Source: an uncultured Pseudomonadota bacterium (lineage in GTDB: Bacteria > Pseudomonadota > Gammaproteobacteria > Burkholderiales > SG8-39). Taken from it: a DNA stretch of 11,013 nt. Positions 1 through 7,297 of the stretch are shown in pieces (the stretch's first letter is position 1; the number at the start of each line of letters is the position of its first letter). The stretch covers positions 1 through 11,013 of the forward strand of contig CAIPGJ010000305.1 of assembly GCA_903864555.1 (NCBI GenBank), read 5' to 3'. The position numbers and the translations under genes were made by a program. Under the pieces are notes generated by a model. The model was not told the DNA's origin and ran no database searches. It was given only the letters and a program-made list of their open reading frames with translations.

Positions 1-17
1 CCGAGTGCCATATTCAT
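1..17 (-). CDS. 5' end of an unidentified gene, cut by the window edge
   Basis: Only the first codons of a minus-strand gene are visible, reading MNMAL and then the edge. The start at 17 is chosen because AGGAG (minus strand, 24-28) lies six bases ahead of the ATG, the best ribosome binding site at this end of the window. The frame stays open upstream: an in-frame ATG at 71 would add 18 residues (beginning MAIQGVTWPPF), but it has no comparable ribosome binding site. The gene follows rimO on the same strand, about 130 nt downstream, and could be co-transcribed with it. Too little is visible to suggest a function. Confidence 0.5.
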
Positions 18-23
18 CAGATT

Positions 24-28
24 CTCCT
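24..28 (-). promoter_or_regulatory. Ribosome binding site of the edge gene
   Basis: Minus-strand AGGAG with a six-base spacer to the ATG at 17. It is the reason for preferring that start over the in-frame ATG at 71. The rest of the 128-nt stretch between this gene and rimO shows no clear terminator or RNA gene. Confidence 0.5.
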
Positions 29-145
29 GCTGCTGCCGGAACGGTGGCCAGGTCACTCCTTGTATGGCCATGAAGCCGCATGCCCAAGCTTCGCAGATGC
101 CACAGTCCCGATCAAGGCCTGCCGTTCAGCAGATACCGCCCGGCT

Positions 146-1510
146 TCAGCCGCGGCTGCGCTTGACCACCTTGGCTCGCAGGTCGTGCTTGTCGGCGCCA
201 GTCACCTTCACCTGGGCAAACTCTCCGACGCGCAAGGCCTTGCCATCCTCCACCACCACAACACCGTCGATCTCGGGGGCATCGGCGCTGGACCGTGCAA
301 TAGCCAGTCCGTCTTCGGTGATTTCATCCACCAGAACCGTGATGGTCTTGCCCACCCTGGCTTTGAGGCGTTTGGCACTGATGGATTCCTGGAGCAGCAT
401 CAGTCGCCCCTGGCGCTCTTCCCGAACTTCATCAGGCACCGGGTCGGGCAGATCGTTTGCGAGCGCACCCTCGACCGGAGAATAGGCAAAGCAGCCAACC
501 CGGTCCAGTTCCGCCTCCTTGAGAAAATCGAGCAGTTCCTGGAACTCCGCCTCGGTTTCCCCGGGAAATCCGGCAATGAAAGTGCTGCGTATGGTCAGGT
601 CCGGGCAGATGGACCGCCAGGCCCGTATGCGCTCGAGGTTGACCTCCGCATGCGCGGGACGCTTCATGAGCTTGAGGATGCGCCGGTTGGCGTGCTGGAA
701 GGGCACATCAAGGTAAGGCAGTATCCTTCCCTCCGCCATCAGTGGAATGACCTCATCCACATGCGGGTAGGGATAGACATAATGCAAGCGTACCCAGACC
801 CGGTCGGGCCCCTCCGTGCCGCCCAGCTCACCCAATGCGGTAGCCAGTTCCTTCATGCGAGTCTTGAGCGGCTTGCCGCCCCAGAAACCCGTGCGATAGC
901 GGGTATCCACGCCATAGGCGCTGGTGTCCTGGGAGATCACCAGCAACTCGCGCACGCCCGCCTTGACGAGATTTTCCGCCTCCTGCATCACCTCCCCGAC
1001 CGGTCGTGACACCAGATCGCCACGCATTGAGGGAATGATGCAGAAGGTGCAGCGATGATTGCAGCCCTCGGATATCTTCAGGTAAGCATAATGGCGGGGC
1101 GTCAGCTTGATGCCCTGCGGCGGCACCAGACTGGTGAAGGGATTGTTCGTTTCGGCCAGCGGCTGGGGCAGGTGCTCATGCACTGCGGACATGACTTCCT
1201 CGACCGCATGCGGGCCGGTCACAGCCAGCACCTTCGGATGCGCCTGCCGGACGATGTCCACCTTGGCACCCAGGCATCCCGTGACGATCACCTTGCCATT
1301 CTGGGCCAGCGCCTCGCCTATGGCGTCCAGCGACTCCTCCACCGCGGAATCGATGAAACCACAGGTATTGACCACGACCAGATCGGCCCCTTGATAGCTG
1401 GGCGAGATGGCATAGCCTTCGATTCGGAGCTGGGTGAGGATGCGTTCGGAGTCAACCAGCGCCTTGGGACAACCCAGGGAGACGAATCCGACTTTTGGGG
1501 ATGCTGACAT
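146..1510 (-). CDS. rimO: Ribosomal protein S12 methylthiotransferase RimO
   Basis: This radical-SAM enzyme adds a methylthio group to the conserved aspartate of ribosomal protein S12 in the cytoplasm, using two iron-sulfur clusters. The 454-residue protein fits the family (about 440). The N-terminal methylthiotransferase domain carries the auxiliary-cluster cysteines C14, C50 and C79. Its opening motif [12 protein letters not shown] is typical of RimO and unlike the tRNA enzyme MiaB. The radical-SAM motif CxxxCxxC is C150, C154 and C157, inside [18 protein letters not shown] domain occupies roughly the last 70 residues. The ATG at 1510 is supported by the conserved N-terminus. A perfect TATAAT on the minus strand (1539-1544) suggests its own promoter, though it follows phaR on the same strand. 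Its position beside phaR is a conserved linkage with no known functional tie to PHA. Confidence 0.96.
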   Translation of the reverse strand: MSASPKVGFVSLGCPKALVDSERILTQLRIEGYAISPSYQGADLVVVNTCGFIDSAVEESLDAIGEALAQNGKVIVTGCLGAKVDIVRQAHPKVLAVTGPHAVEEVMSAVHEHLPQPLAETNNPFTSLVPPQGIKLTPRHYAYLKISEGCNHRCTFCIIPSMRGDLVSRPVGEVMQEAENLVKAGVRELLVISQDTSAYGVDTRYRTGFWGGKPLKTRMKELATALGELGGTEGPDRVWVRLHYVYPYPHVDEVIPLMAEGRILPYLDVPFQHANRRILKLMKRPAHAEVNLERIRAWRSICPDLTIRSTFIAGFPGETEAEFQELLDFLKEAELDRVGCFAYSPVEGALANDLPDPVPDEVREERQGRLMLLQESISAKRLKARVGKTITVLVDEITEDGLAIARSSADAPEIDGVVVVEDGKALRVGEFAQVKVTGADKHDLRAKVVKRSRG

Positions 1511-1538
1511 GAAGCCTGCCGCGGAGGGGAAGGCTGAG

Positions 1539-1544
1539 ATTATA
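1539..1544 (-). promoter_or_regulatory. Candidate -10 box for rimO
   Basis: The minus strand reads TATAAT here, a perfect sigma-70 -10 hexamer 28 bases ahead of the rimO ATG, implying a short leader of about 20 nt. The region where a -35 box would lie (about 1562-1567) reads GCGGAA, a poor match. The promoter is therefore plausible but unproven. Confidence 0.4.
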
Positions 1545-1575
1545 GGCCAGCCAACCCGTAATTCCGCGACGCCTT

Positions 1576-1658
1576 AGAGTGCCTGACAATGCGAGGGAAC
1601 ACATCCCCTCGCGCTCCCCTAAGTCAGTGCGCCTAACGGCAATTCTGTCAGGCGCTCT
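1576..1658. repeat. Compound inverted repeat between phaR and rimO
   Basis: Outer arms AGAGTGCCTGACA (1576-1588) and TGTCAGGCGCTCT (1646-1658) are complementary at 12 of 13 positions; the odd pair would be G-U if transcribed from the minus strand. Inside is a perfect 7-bp hairpin, GCGAGGG (1591-1597) with CCCTCGC (1606-1612). A competing pairing exists between GCGCCT (1629-1634) and AGGCGC (1650-1655), and GTCAG (1623-1627) can also pair with CTGAC (1583-1587). The right arm reaches the last base of the phaR stop codon. No T-run follows on either strand, so it is not a textbook intrinsic terminator. It may end or trim the pha transcript, or be a small palindromic repeat. Confidence 0.6.
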
Positions 1659-2257
1659 TACTTCTTGTCTTCGGTTGCTTTGTCACCAGGTGGCTGGACA
1701 GCGGAACCGCCCGCCGGGGGGACGGGGAAGCCGGGAAACGGAAAGCCGCCAAACATGTTGCGCGTCTGGCTCTGCAACTGCTCCTGCATCTGGGTGAACA
1801 TGTTGTGACTCTGGTCCATGTAGGCTGAGACCACGCTTTGCATGGCCGGCCCCTGGAAGGAGAGGAACTGTTTCCACATGTCCTGGTTTGCGGGTGCGTT
1901 CGCTCCGTACATCGACTGCGACTGGTCCTGCAGGCGCTTCTGCACTTCGTTGAAAAGCTGGATATTGCTTTCCAGGTATGAACCGACCATTCCCTGCATG
2001 GCACTGCCATAGAAGCGGATGAACTGTGACAGCACATCCGAGGAGAACATCGGAGCGCCACCCGCCTCCTCATCGAGAATGATCTGCAACAGGATGCTGC
2101 GGGTCAGGTCCTCCCCCGACTTGGCATCCAGGACCTGGAAGACCTCCTGCTTGAGCACCAGCTCCTTCACGTCTGCAAGCGTGATGTAGCTGCTGGTCTT
2201 GGTGTCGTAAAGACGCCGGTTGGGGTACTTCTTGATCAGGCGAACGATTTCTGACAT
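1658..2257 (-). CDS. phaR: PHA synthesis repressor PhaR
   Basis: PhaR represses phasin and PHA genes and is released from DNA when it binds nascent PHA granules. The 199-residue protein opens with the family signature RLIKKYPNRRLYDT (residues 6-19) and a DNA-binding domain to about residue 65. It is followed by two similar roughly 39-residue units (about 80-118 and 132-170) that share G-x-AMQ-x-x-V, Q-x-x-LQ-x-Q and a closing M-Y/F-G. These fit the PHB_acc repeat, thought to contact polymer or mediate oligomerisation. The tail is rich in Pro, Gly and Phe and ends DKK. The frame is open further upstream, but the ATG at 2257 gives the conserved N-terminus; its ribosome binding site is weak. It lies 142 nt behind the last phaB, so it may have its own promoter in addition to read-through. 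Confidence 0.95.
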   Translation of the reverse strand: MSEIVRLIKKYPNRRLYDTKTSSYITLADVKELVLKQEVFQVLDAKSGEDLTRSILLQIILDEEAGGAPMFSSDVLSQFIRFYGSAMQGMVGSYLESNIQLFNEVQKRLQDQSQSMYGANAPANQDMWKQFLSFQGPAMQSVVSAYMDQSHNMFTQMQEQLQSQTRNMFGGFPFPGFPVPPAGGSAVQPPGDKATEDKK

Positions 2258-2327
2258 GGAGCCGCCATTTGAAGTCTCGAAGTTTTTCGGGCCTCCGGCC
2301 AGGGTCGAACACCATGGACCGGGGCTA

Positions 2328-2338
2328 CTGCGAGGCAC
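2328..2338. promoter_or_regulatory. Possible PhaR binding site upstream of phaR
   Basis: The plus strand reads CTGC-GAG-GCAC, one base short of the CTGC-N3-GCAG motif that I recall for PhaR of Rhodobacter sphaeroides. It lies about 70-80 bp upstream of the phaR start, in the 142-nt gap after phaB, where autoregulation would act. A TATGGT hexamer adjoins it on the minus strand (2340-2345), without a good -35 box. A short motif like this can occur by chance. Confidence 0.25.
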
Positions 2339-2399
2339 CATACACCAAAACAAGGCGGGTTGGCGAGCCCGGAAGAACGGGCCAGCCAGCCGCGAAGTC

Positions 2400-3143
2400 C
2401 TACTGCATGTGCTGCCCGCCATTGATGGCGATATTCGCACCGTTGACGAATGCCGCCTCCTCGGAGCACAGGTAAATGATCAGGCCGGCAACCTCTTCGG
2501 GCTTGCCGAGGCGGCCATTGGGTATCTGCGGAACGATCTTGGTATCCAGGATGTCCTTCGGGATGGCGGTGACCATCTTGGTACCGATGTAGCCGGGGGA
2601 GATGGTGTTGACCGTGACCCCCTTGCGCGCGACCTCGAGCGACAGCGACTTGGTGAACCCGTGCATGCCGGCCTTGGCTGCAGCGTAATTGGTCTGCCCG
2701 AAGGCGCCCTTCGATCCGTTCACCGACGACACATTGATGATGCGCCCCCATCCACGCTCGACCATGCCATCACAGACCTGTTTGGTCATGTTGAATACCG
2801 AATCGAGGTTGGTGCGCATGACAGCATCCCAGTCGGCCTTGGTCATCTTGCGAAATGTCATGTCGCGCGTGATCCCGGCATTGTTGACGAGGATGTCCAC
2901 CGGCCCTAGATCGACGACCACCTTGTCCATGCACTGGGTGCAGGAATCGAAATCCGAAACATCCACGCAGTAGGCGTGAAAGTTGTAACCGCGTCGTTTC
3001 ATGTCCGCCAACCACTTGTCGGCGCCCTGGTTCGAGGGTGAATAAGTGACTGCCACCCGATAACCCGCATCGGCCATCTTTGCGCTGATGGTTTCCCCCA
3101 GGCCGCCCATGCCACCCGTGATTACTGCCAGTCTGCTGTTCAT
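2400..3143 (-). CDS. phaB: Acetoacetyl-CoA reductase, second tandem copy
   Basis: Reduces acetoacetyl-CoA to (R)-3-hydroxybutyryl-CoA, the monomer used by PhaC. The 247-residue protein is a classical short-chain dehydrogenase: TGGMGGLG nucleotide motif (9-16), NNAG (87-90), catalytic S140, Y153 and K157. The PhaB signatures NNAGITRD and FGQTNY are present, as are D94 and K99, which align with the acetoacetyl-CoA-binding residues of Cupriavidus PhaB. The loop after the second strand reads TYSPSNQGADKWL. It lacks the basic PKRE/PRRE stretch seen in the first copy and in Cupriavidus PhaB, so cofactor preference may differ. Position 147 is Ala where Cupriavidus has Gln. The ATG at 3143 has GGGGAA on the minus strand (3148-3153); the gap to the first copy is 25 nt. 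Confidence 0.93.
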   Translation of the reverse strand: MNSRLAVITGGMGGLGETISAKMADAGYRVAVTYSPSNQGADKWLADMKRRGYNFHAYCVDVSDFDSCTQCMDKVVVDLGPVDILVNNAGITRDMTFRKMTKADWDAVMRTNLDSVFNMTKQVCDGMVERGWGRIINVSSVNGSKGAFGQTNYAAAKAGMHGFTKSLSLEVARKGVTVNTISPGYIGTKMVTAIPKDILDTKIVPQIPNGRLGKPEEVAGLIIYLCSEEAAFVNGANIAINGGQHMQ

Positions 3144-3168
3144 GATGTTCCCCGTGACTTGAATTGAT

Positions 3169-3915
3169 CTAAGCCATGTACAGGCCACCGTTGATGGTGA
3201 TGTTGGCGCCTGTAATGTATGCCGATTCCTCCGAAACCAGGTAGTTCACCAGGCCGGCAATCTCCTCCGGTCGGGCCAGCCTGCCCATGGGTATCTCCCG
3301 TGTAACCTGCTCCAGAACATGCGGCGGCATCGCCTTGACCATATCGGTCGCCACATATCCGGGAGAGACCGTGTTTACCGTAACGCCCTTGGCCACAAGT
3401 TCCTGCGCCAGGGCCTTGGAAAATCCATGCATGCCCGCCTTGGCTGCCGAATAGTTGGTCTGGCCGAACTGCCCGCGAAGCGCATTGACCGAGGAGATAT
3501 TGATGATGCGCCCCCAGCCGCGGCTACCCATGCCCTCCACCACCTGGCGACTGACATTGAAAACCGAATTCAGGTTGGTATTGATCACAGCCATCCAGTC
3601 TTCCGCGCTCATGCGCCGGAGCAGGCCATCGCGCGTGATTCCGGCATTGTTGACCAGCACATCGACTTCACCAAGACTGGTTCGCACGGCGGCGATCATG
3701 TCCACGCAGGACTGGAACTCATCCACATTGCCTTCGGCTGCATGCATGTCGAAACCTTCCCCCCGCATCGCCGCCAGCCACTCCTCGCGCTTCGGATAAT
3801 CCCTCGGACATCCCGCCGCCACCCGCAGCCCCGATTGAGCCAGTCTCCTGCAGATCGCCGTGCCGATTCCACCCATACCCCCGGTCACAAGAGCCACTCG
3901 TCCCGCCAGTGTCAT
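3169..3915 (-). CDS. phaB: Acetoacetyl-CoA reductase, first tandem copy
   Basis: A 248-residue short-chain dehydrogenase with the same expected role as the next gene, NAD(P)H-dependent reduction of acetoacetyl-CoA. It has TGGMGGIG (11-18), NNAGITRD (89-96), catalytic S142, Y155 and K159, and GQFGQTNY (148-155). It resembles Cupriavidus PhaB more than its neighbour does, sharing the AAGCPRDYPKREEWL-type loop after the second strand and the AEGNV motif, so NADPH use is the likelier guess. The residue matching substrate-binding K99 is R101. The ATG at 3915 has only a weak ribosome binding site (GGATAAGCA). The upstream 66-nt gap to phaA contains a stable hairpin. The two copies clearly derive from a duplication but are strongly diverged. 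Confidence 0.93.
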   Translation of the reverse strand: MTLAGRVALVTGGMGGIGTAICRRLAQSGLRVAAGCPRDYPKREEWLAAMRGEGFDMHAAEGNVDEFQSCVDMIAAVRTSLGEVDVLVNNAGITRDGLLRRMSAEDWMAVINTNLNSVFNVSRQVVEGMGSRGWGRIINISSVNALRGQFGQTNYSAAKAGMHGFSKALAQELVAKGVTVNTVSPGYVATDMVKAMPPHVLEQVTREIPMGRLARPEEIAGLVNYLVSEESAYITGANITINGGLYMA

Positions 3916-3943
3916 TGCTTATCCGTTCACGCTGGTTACCGTT

Positions 3944-3963
3944 CGCCACCGGTAACGGTGGCG
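3944..3963. repeat. Hairpin between phaA and phaB
   Basis: Perfect 8-bp arms CGCCACCG and CGGTGGCG enclose a four-base loop (GTAA on plus, TTAC on minus). No T-run follows on the minus strand, so it is unlikely to be a strong intrinsic terminator. A hairpin at this point could protect the phaC-phaA part of the message or slow read-through into the phaB genes. An overlapping GTTACCG/CGGTAAC pair (3935-3941 with 3950-3956) offers an alternative fold. Confidence 0.5.
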
Positions 3964-3981
3964 CCCCCTTCCCGCCTGACT

Positions 3982-5160
3982 TCAGCGCTCCACTGCCAGT
4001 GCCACACCCATGCCGCCGCCTATGCACAGCGATGCGAGGCCGCGCCTGGCGTCACGCCGCTGCATTTCATGCAACAGCGTCACCAGTACCCTGCACCCGG
4101 AGGCGCCTATAGGGTGGCCCAGCGCAATGGCGCCGCCGTTGACATTGATACGCCCGGTATCCCAGCCCATCTGCTTGTTGACGGCGATCGCCTGGGCAGC
4201 AAAGGCCTCATTGATTTCCATGAGGTCCAGGTCCGAGTGCTTCCAGCCAGCCCGCGCCAGGCAGCGCTGGGAGGCAGGGACCGGGCCCATGCCCATGATC
4301 TTGGGATCCAGTCCGGCCGACGCGTAGGCTTTGACCTTCGCCAGCGGCTTCAATCCCAGTTCTTCGGCCTTGGCTGCCGACATCATGATGACCGCGGCAG
4401 CGCCGTCGTTGATCCCGGATGCATTGCCGGCGGTGACTGTGCCCGCCTTGTCGAAGGCAGCCCGCAATCCCGACAGCGTTTCGGCAGTGGTGCCGTGCTT
4501 GGGGTACTCATCCATATCAAAAACTTTCGGCGGCCCTTTGCGCTGGGGAATCTCCAGCGGCAGGATTTCATTTTGGAAGCGCCCGGCTTTCTGCGCAGCC
4601 TCGGCCTTCTGCTGGCTGGCCGCCGCAAACTCGTCCTGTTCGGTCCGGGATATCTGGAACTGCCGAGCGACGTTCTCCGCCGTTACACCCATGTGGTAGT
4701 TGTTGAAAATGTCCCAAAGGCCATCGACAACCATTGAATCCACCAGCTTGGCATCGCCCATGCGAAAACCATCCCTGAAATTGGGCAACACATGGGGTGC
4801 CAGGCTCATGCTCTCCTGCCCCCCGGCAATGATGATTTCCGCATCACCACACTGGATGGCCTGGGCCGCGAGGTGGGTCGCCTTGAGCCCGGAGCCGCAG
4901 ACCTTGTTGATGGTCATGGCCGGCACCCTGTCGGGCAGACCGGCCTTGAGGGCTGCCTGACGGGCGCCGTTCTGCCCGGTGCCTGCAGCAAGCACCTGGC
5001 CCATGATCACTTCAGACACCTGCTCGCCCTTGAGGCCGGTCTTCGCCATCAGGCTGCGGATCACGTGCGCGCCCAGGTCCGCTGCCGACACATGGGCCAG
5101 GGCCCCGCCAAATTTACCGATGGCCGTCCGGCCGGCGGCAACGATCACGACATCCGTCAT
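3982..5160 (-). CDS. phaA: Acetyl-CoA acetyltransferase (beta-ketothiolase)
   Basis: Condenses two acetyl-CoA to acetoacetyl-CoA, the first step of PHB synthesis. The 392-residue length is normal for biosynthetic thiolases. Catalytic residues are all visible: nucleophile C88 in NKVCGSG, H349 in [10 protein letters not shown], and C379 in CIGGGMG. The NEAFA motif is also present. The ATG at 5160 has a strong AAGGAG on the minus strand (5167-5172), spaced six bases. It lies 49 nt after phaC and 66 nt before the first phaB, on the same strand, so it is translated from the pha message. Sequence alone cannot rule out a degradative role, but the gene context argues for PHB synthesis. Confidence 0.96.
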   Translation of the reverse strand: MTDVVIVAAGRTAIGKFGGALAHVSAADLGAHVIRSLMAKTGLKGEQVSEVIMGQVLAAGTGQNGARQAALKAGLPDRVPAMTINKVCGSGLKATHLAAQAIQCGDAEIIIAGGQESMSLAPHVLPNFRDGFRMGDAKLVDSMVVDGLWDIFNNYHMGVTAENVARQFQISRTEQDEFAAASQQKAEAAQKAGRFQNEILPLEIPQRKGPPKVFDMDEYPKHGTTAETLSGLRAAFDKAGTVTAGNASGINDGAAAVIMMSAAKAEELGLKPLAKVKAYASAGLDPKIMGMGPVPASQRCLARAGWKHSDLDLMEINEAFAAQAIAVNKQMGWDTGRINVNGGAIALGHPIGASGCRVLVTLLHEMQRRDARRGLASLCIGGGMGVALAVER

Positions 5161-5209
5161 GTACTTCTCCTTTTCATGCGGCCAGCCGGCTTCCCGGAGC
5201 GGAAAGCTG

Positions 5210-6928
5210 TCAGGCCGCCTGTTCCTTTACATACAAGCCAGGTGCCGGCTCCATCGCCTTGTGCCCCCCGCCACCCAGTTGCTTCTTCGCCTTGACCTTG
5301 CGCCCGCCATGCGTGGCAAGCCAGTTGATCCAGTCGGTCCACCAGCTACCAGGATGCTCCACGGCCTGCCTGAGCCACGCCGTGGGATCGGCAGGCAGGG
5401 CCTCCCCGGTCCAATAGCTGCGTCGATTCCTGGAGGCCGGATTGATGATGCCAGCGATGTGTCCGCTCGCACCCAGCACGAATCGCATGGGCCCCTTGAG
5501 CAGCGAGGTGGAAAGATAGGCGCTCTCCCAGGGCACGATGTGGTCTTCGCGCGTCGCCACCAGATACGCCGGCATGCGCAGGCGTCCGAGATCGACCGTC
5601 TCACCGAGCATCTGCAGTTGCCCGGGTTCGCGCAGGGCATTGCGCAGATAGGTGTTGCGGATATACGTGCAATACATGGGGCCGGGAAGATTGGTGGAGT
5701 CGGCGTTCCAGTACAGCAGATCAAAGGCCGGGGGGCTGTTACCCTTGAGATAGTTGTTCACCACATAGGGCCAGACCAGGTCATTGGCGCGCAGTGAGGA
5801 AAACACCACCGCCAGTTCCTTGCCCGGCATGATGCCGCCCTGGCCGATGGCCGCCTCTCGTGCCGCCACACCGGCCTCATCGACGAACAGCCCGATTTCG
5901 CCGGTATCGGAAAAATCCAGCATGGAGGCCAGCAGGGTCAGGCTCGTGACCCATTCCTGCTTGCGCGCGGAGAGCACCGCAAGCGCGGATGCCAGCAAGG
6001 TTCCACCGATGCAGAAACCCAGTGCATTGATCTTCTTCGCCCCGGAGATCTCCCGTACCGCCGCCAGCGCCTGGATGATGCCCTTGTCGATGTAATCATC
6101 CCAGGTGAGGCCTGATTGTTCCCGGCCGATGTTGCGCCAGGACACCATGAACACGGGATGGCCCTGTTCCACGGCATGACGGACCAGCGAGTTATCCGGC
6201 TGCAGGTCGAGGATGTAGAACTTGTTGATGCAGGGCGGCACGATGATCAGCGGCCTGGCATGGACCTCATCCGAGAGGGGCTGATACTGGATGATCTCGA
6301 TCAGCTCATTGCGATAGACCACGGCACCCGCGGTGGTCGCGATATTCCGCCCCACCTCGAATGCCGAATCGTCCGTGGTCGATATGCGGCCCTTCTGCAC
6401 GTCTTCCAGAAAGTTGCGCATCCCGCCCACCAGACTGGCGCCCTGTGTTTCCACAGCCAGCTTGAGCGCTTCGGGATTGGTCGCGGCAAAATTCGCCGGA
6501 CTGAACGCATCGGTCATCTGGCGCGCAGCGAAACGCAGGCGATCCCGGTCGCGCTCACTCAAGCCCAGCGCATCGATGGCATCGATGATGAAGCGGGCGT
6601 TGAGCAGATAGCTTTGGCGCACGTAATCATGAAACGGCGACAGCTTCCATTCCGGCGCAGAAAAGCGCCGGTCCTCCGGACTGCCGCCAGCGGGAAGCAC
6701 CATGCCGCCGCCGAACAGCGACGCCCATAACTTCACGTGCTCGGCGGAATACTGCCATTGCAATTCCGCCAGCTTGTTCAGCGTTTCGGGGGACGGCTTT
6801 CCGACCGACTGCAGGGCTTCCAGAACCTTCGGATCCCCGCTCGCGGCAAGACTCTTGAAGAAATTCTCCATGAGTGCCTGTGCGGACATTGCTGACGGCG
6901 AGGGAGGAATCGGATTCATGCCAGCCAT
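5210..6928 (-). CDS. phaC: Class I PHA synthase PhaC
   Basis: Polymerises (R)-3-hydroxyacyl-CoA into PHA at the granule surface. The 572 residues match class I synthases (about 560-600). An N-terminal PhaC domain (about 90-265) precedes the alpha/beta-hydrolase core. The lipase-like box GFCIGG holds nucleophile C306; D462 (in TREDHIVPW) and H490 (in GASGHIAG) complete the triad. The motif SYLLNARFI and a Lys/Gly-rich C-terminal tail are also typical. No PhaE or PhaR-subunit partner is present, as expected for class I. The start is uncertain: TTG at 6931, ATG at 6928 and ATG at 6919 are in frame, and none has a good ribosome binding site. I chose 6928. It is first in the pha operon and divergent from the dehydrogenase at 7298. 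Confidence 0.96.
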   Translation of the reverse strand: MAGMNPIPPSPSAMSAQALMENFFKSLAASGDPKVLEALQSVGKPSPETLNKLAELQWQYSAEHVKLWASLFGGGMVLPAGGSPEDRRFSAPEWKLSPFHDYVRQSYLLNARFIIDAIDALGLSERDRDRLRFAARQMTDAFSPANFAATNPEALKLAVETQGASLVGGMRNFLEDVQKGRISTTDDSAFEVGRNIATTAGAVVYRNELIEIIQYQPLSDEVHARPLIIVPPCINKFYILDLQPDNSLVRHAVEQGHPVFMVSWRNIGREQSGLTWDDYIDKGIIQALAAVREISGAKKINALGFCIGGTLLASALAVLSARKQEWVTSLTLLASMLDFSDTGEIGLFVDEAGVAAREAAIGQGGIMPGKELAVVFSSLRANDLVWPYVVNNYLKGNSPPAFDLLYWNADSTNLPGPMYCTYIRNTYLRNALREPGQLQMLGETVDLGRLRMPAYLVATREDHIVPWESAYLSTSLLKGPMRFVLGASGHIAGIINPASRNRRSYWTGEALPADPTAWLRQAVEHPGSWWTDWINWLATHGGRKVKAKKQLGGGGHKAMEPAPGLYVKEQAA

Positions 6929-6992
6929 CAATAAAGAGTGGATCGCGTTGAATTTCAGGAAAGATTGTGGGTTCAGTTTAACACCCGTTTAT

Positions 6993-7001
6993 TGCACTGC
7001 A
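6993..7001. promoter_or_regulatory. TGCACTGCA motif, possible PhaR site near phaC
   Basis: Two TGCA units one base apart, about 65 bp upstream of the phaC ATG. TGC-rich sequences have been reported as PhaR targets in Paracoccus, and the operon encodes PhaR, so feedback on phaC is reasonable. The motif is short and the assignment is inference. Confidence 0.25.
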
Positions 7002-7033
7002 CCAGACATACGGACGCACAAGTGCGCTCCGAT

Positions 7034-7050
7034 TCATCATGCCATGATGA
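7034..7050. promoter_or_regulatory. Perfect 8-bp-arm palindrome, candidate operator
   Basis: Arms TCATCATG (7034-7041) and CATGATGA (7043-7050) flank a single central C. It lies 106 bp upstream of the phaC start and just downstream of a possible phaC promoter, a usual place for a repressor operator. Only six bases separate it from a second palindrome. The binding protein is unknown; neither site resembles the TGC-type motif of PhaR. Confidence 0.45.
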
Positions 7051-7056
7051 CCCTTT

Positions 7057-7070
7057 AATATGATCATATT
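7057..7070. promoter_or_regulatory. Perfect 14-bp palindrome, candidate operator
   Basis: AATATGATCATATT reads the same on both strands. It shares the core ATGAT with the palindrome at 7034-7050, and the centres are about 21 to 22 bp apart, or two helical turns. That geometry suits cooperative binding of a dimeric regulator on one face of the DNA. AT-rich sequence raises the chance of random palindromes, so this is suggestive only. Confidence 0.4.
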
Positions 7071-7089
7071 TGAGTAGTACCTATTTTCA

Positions 7090-7119
7090 TTATTAGTCCT
7101 ATAAGCAATTTATTATCAA
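7090..7119 (-). promoter_or_regulatory. Possible sigma-70 promoter for the pha operon
   Basis: On the minus strand, TTGATA (7114-7119) and TAATAA (7090-7095) are separated by 18 bases. Initiation would be near 7083, giving a leader of about 155 nt to phaC and placing both palindromes just downstream of the start. The island is AT-rich, so a match of this quality could be accidental. Confidence 0.33.
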
Positions 7120-7297
7120 ATAACCGGCCATTCAACTGCTTCATGGGGACACAAGCCCGGTGATGACTGTGGTCACAAATCGGTTCGCCATGCGGCGGTT
7201 GCAGCGTCTGGTCGGCTGAATTACCCTTGCCCCCCTGATCGAGCCGCCGCATTTGTCAACGGACGGCATCCATGAAAACACTGACCAAGGGGGAAAA

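Larger units (their letters stand above)
6929..7297. promoter_or_regulatory. Divergent control region between phaC and the dehydrogenase
   Basis: This 369-nt stretch has no convincing gene. Its middle part (about 7050-7125) is strikingly AT-rich against the GC-rich surroundings, as expected for promoters. It holds two perfect palindromes, a TGC-type motif and a possible minus-strand promoter, each listed separately. I could not identify a convincing plus-strand promoter for the dehydrogenase gene. Its own ribosome binding site is strong: AAGGGGG at 7287-7293, four bases before the ATG. Confidence 0.7.

Noticed and set aside
80..1009. A 309-codon plus-strand open frame antisense to rimO
   Set aside because: It is fully covered by rimO, with conserved motifs on the other strand. 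The translation resembles no known protein.
2367..2382. GCCCG/CGGGC stem-loop after phaB as an operon terminator
   Set aside because: It is only five base pairs and is followed on the minus strand by a GC-rich sequence, not a T-run.
3319..4737. A 472-codon plus-strand open frame across phaB and phaA
   Set aside because: It lies wholly antisense to two well-identified genes and the gap between them. Its His/Arg/Pro-rich translation matches no family and is typical of mirrored GC-rich codon use.
7163..7176. TGTGGTCACA as a Crp/Fnr-like site before the dehydrogenase
   Set aside because: The half-sites are two bases apart instead of six, so it does not match the Crp pattern. It is a short chance palindrome.
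7253..7297. Longer N-terminus for the dehydrogenase from TTG 7253
   Set aside because: There is no ribosome binding site there, the extra 15 residues precede the normal family start, and the ATG at 7298 has AAGGGGG at a suitable distance.
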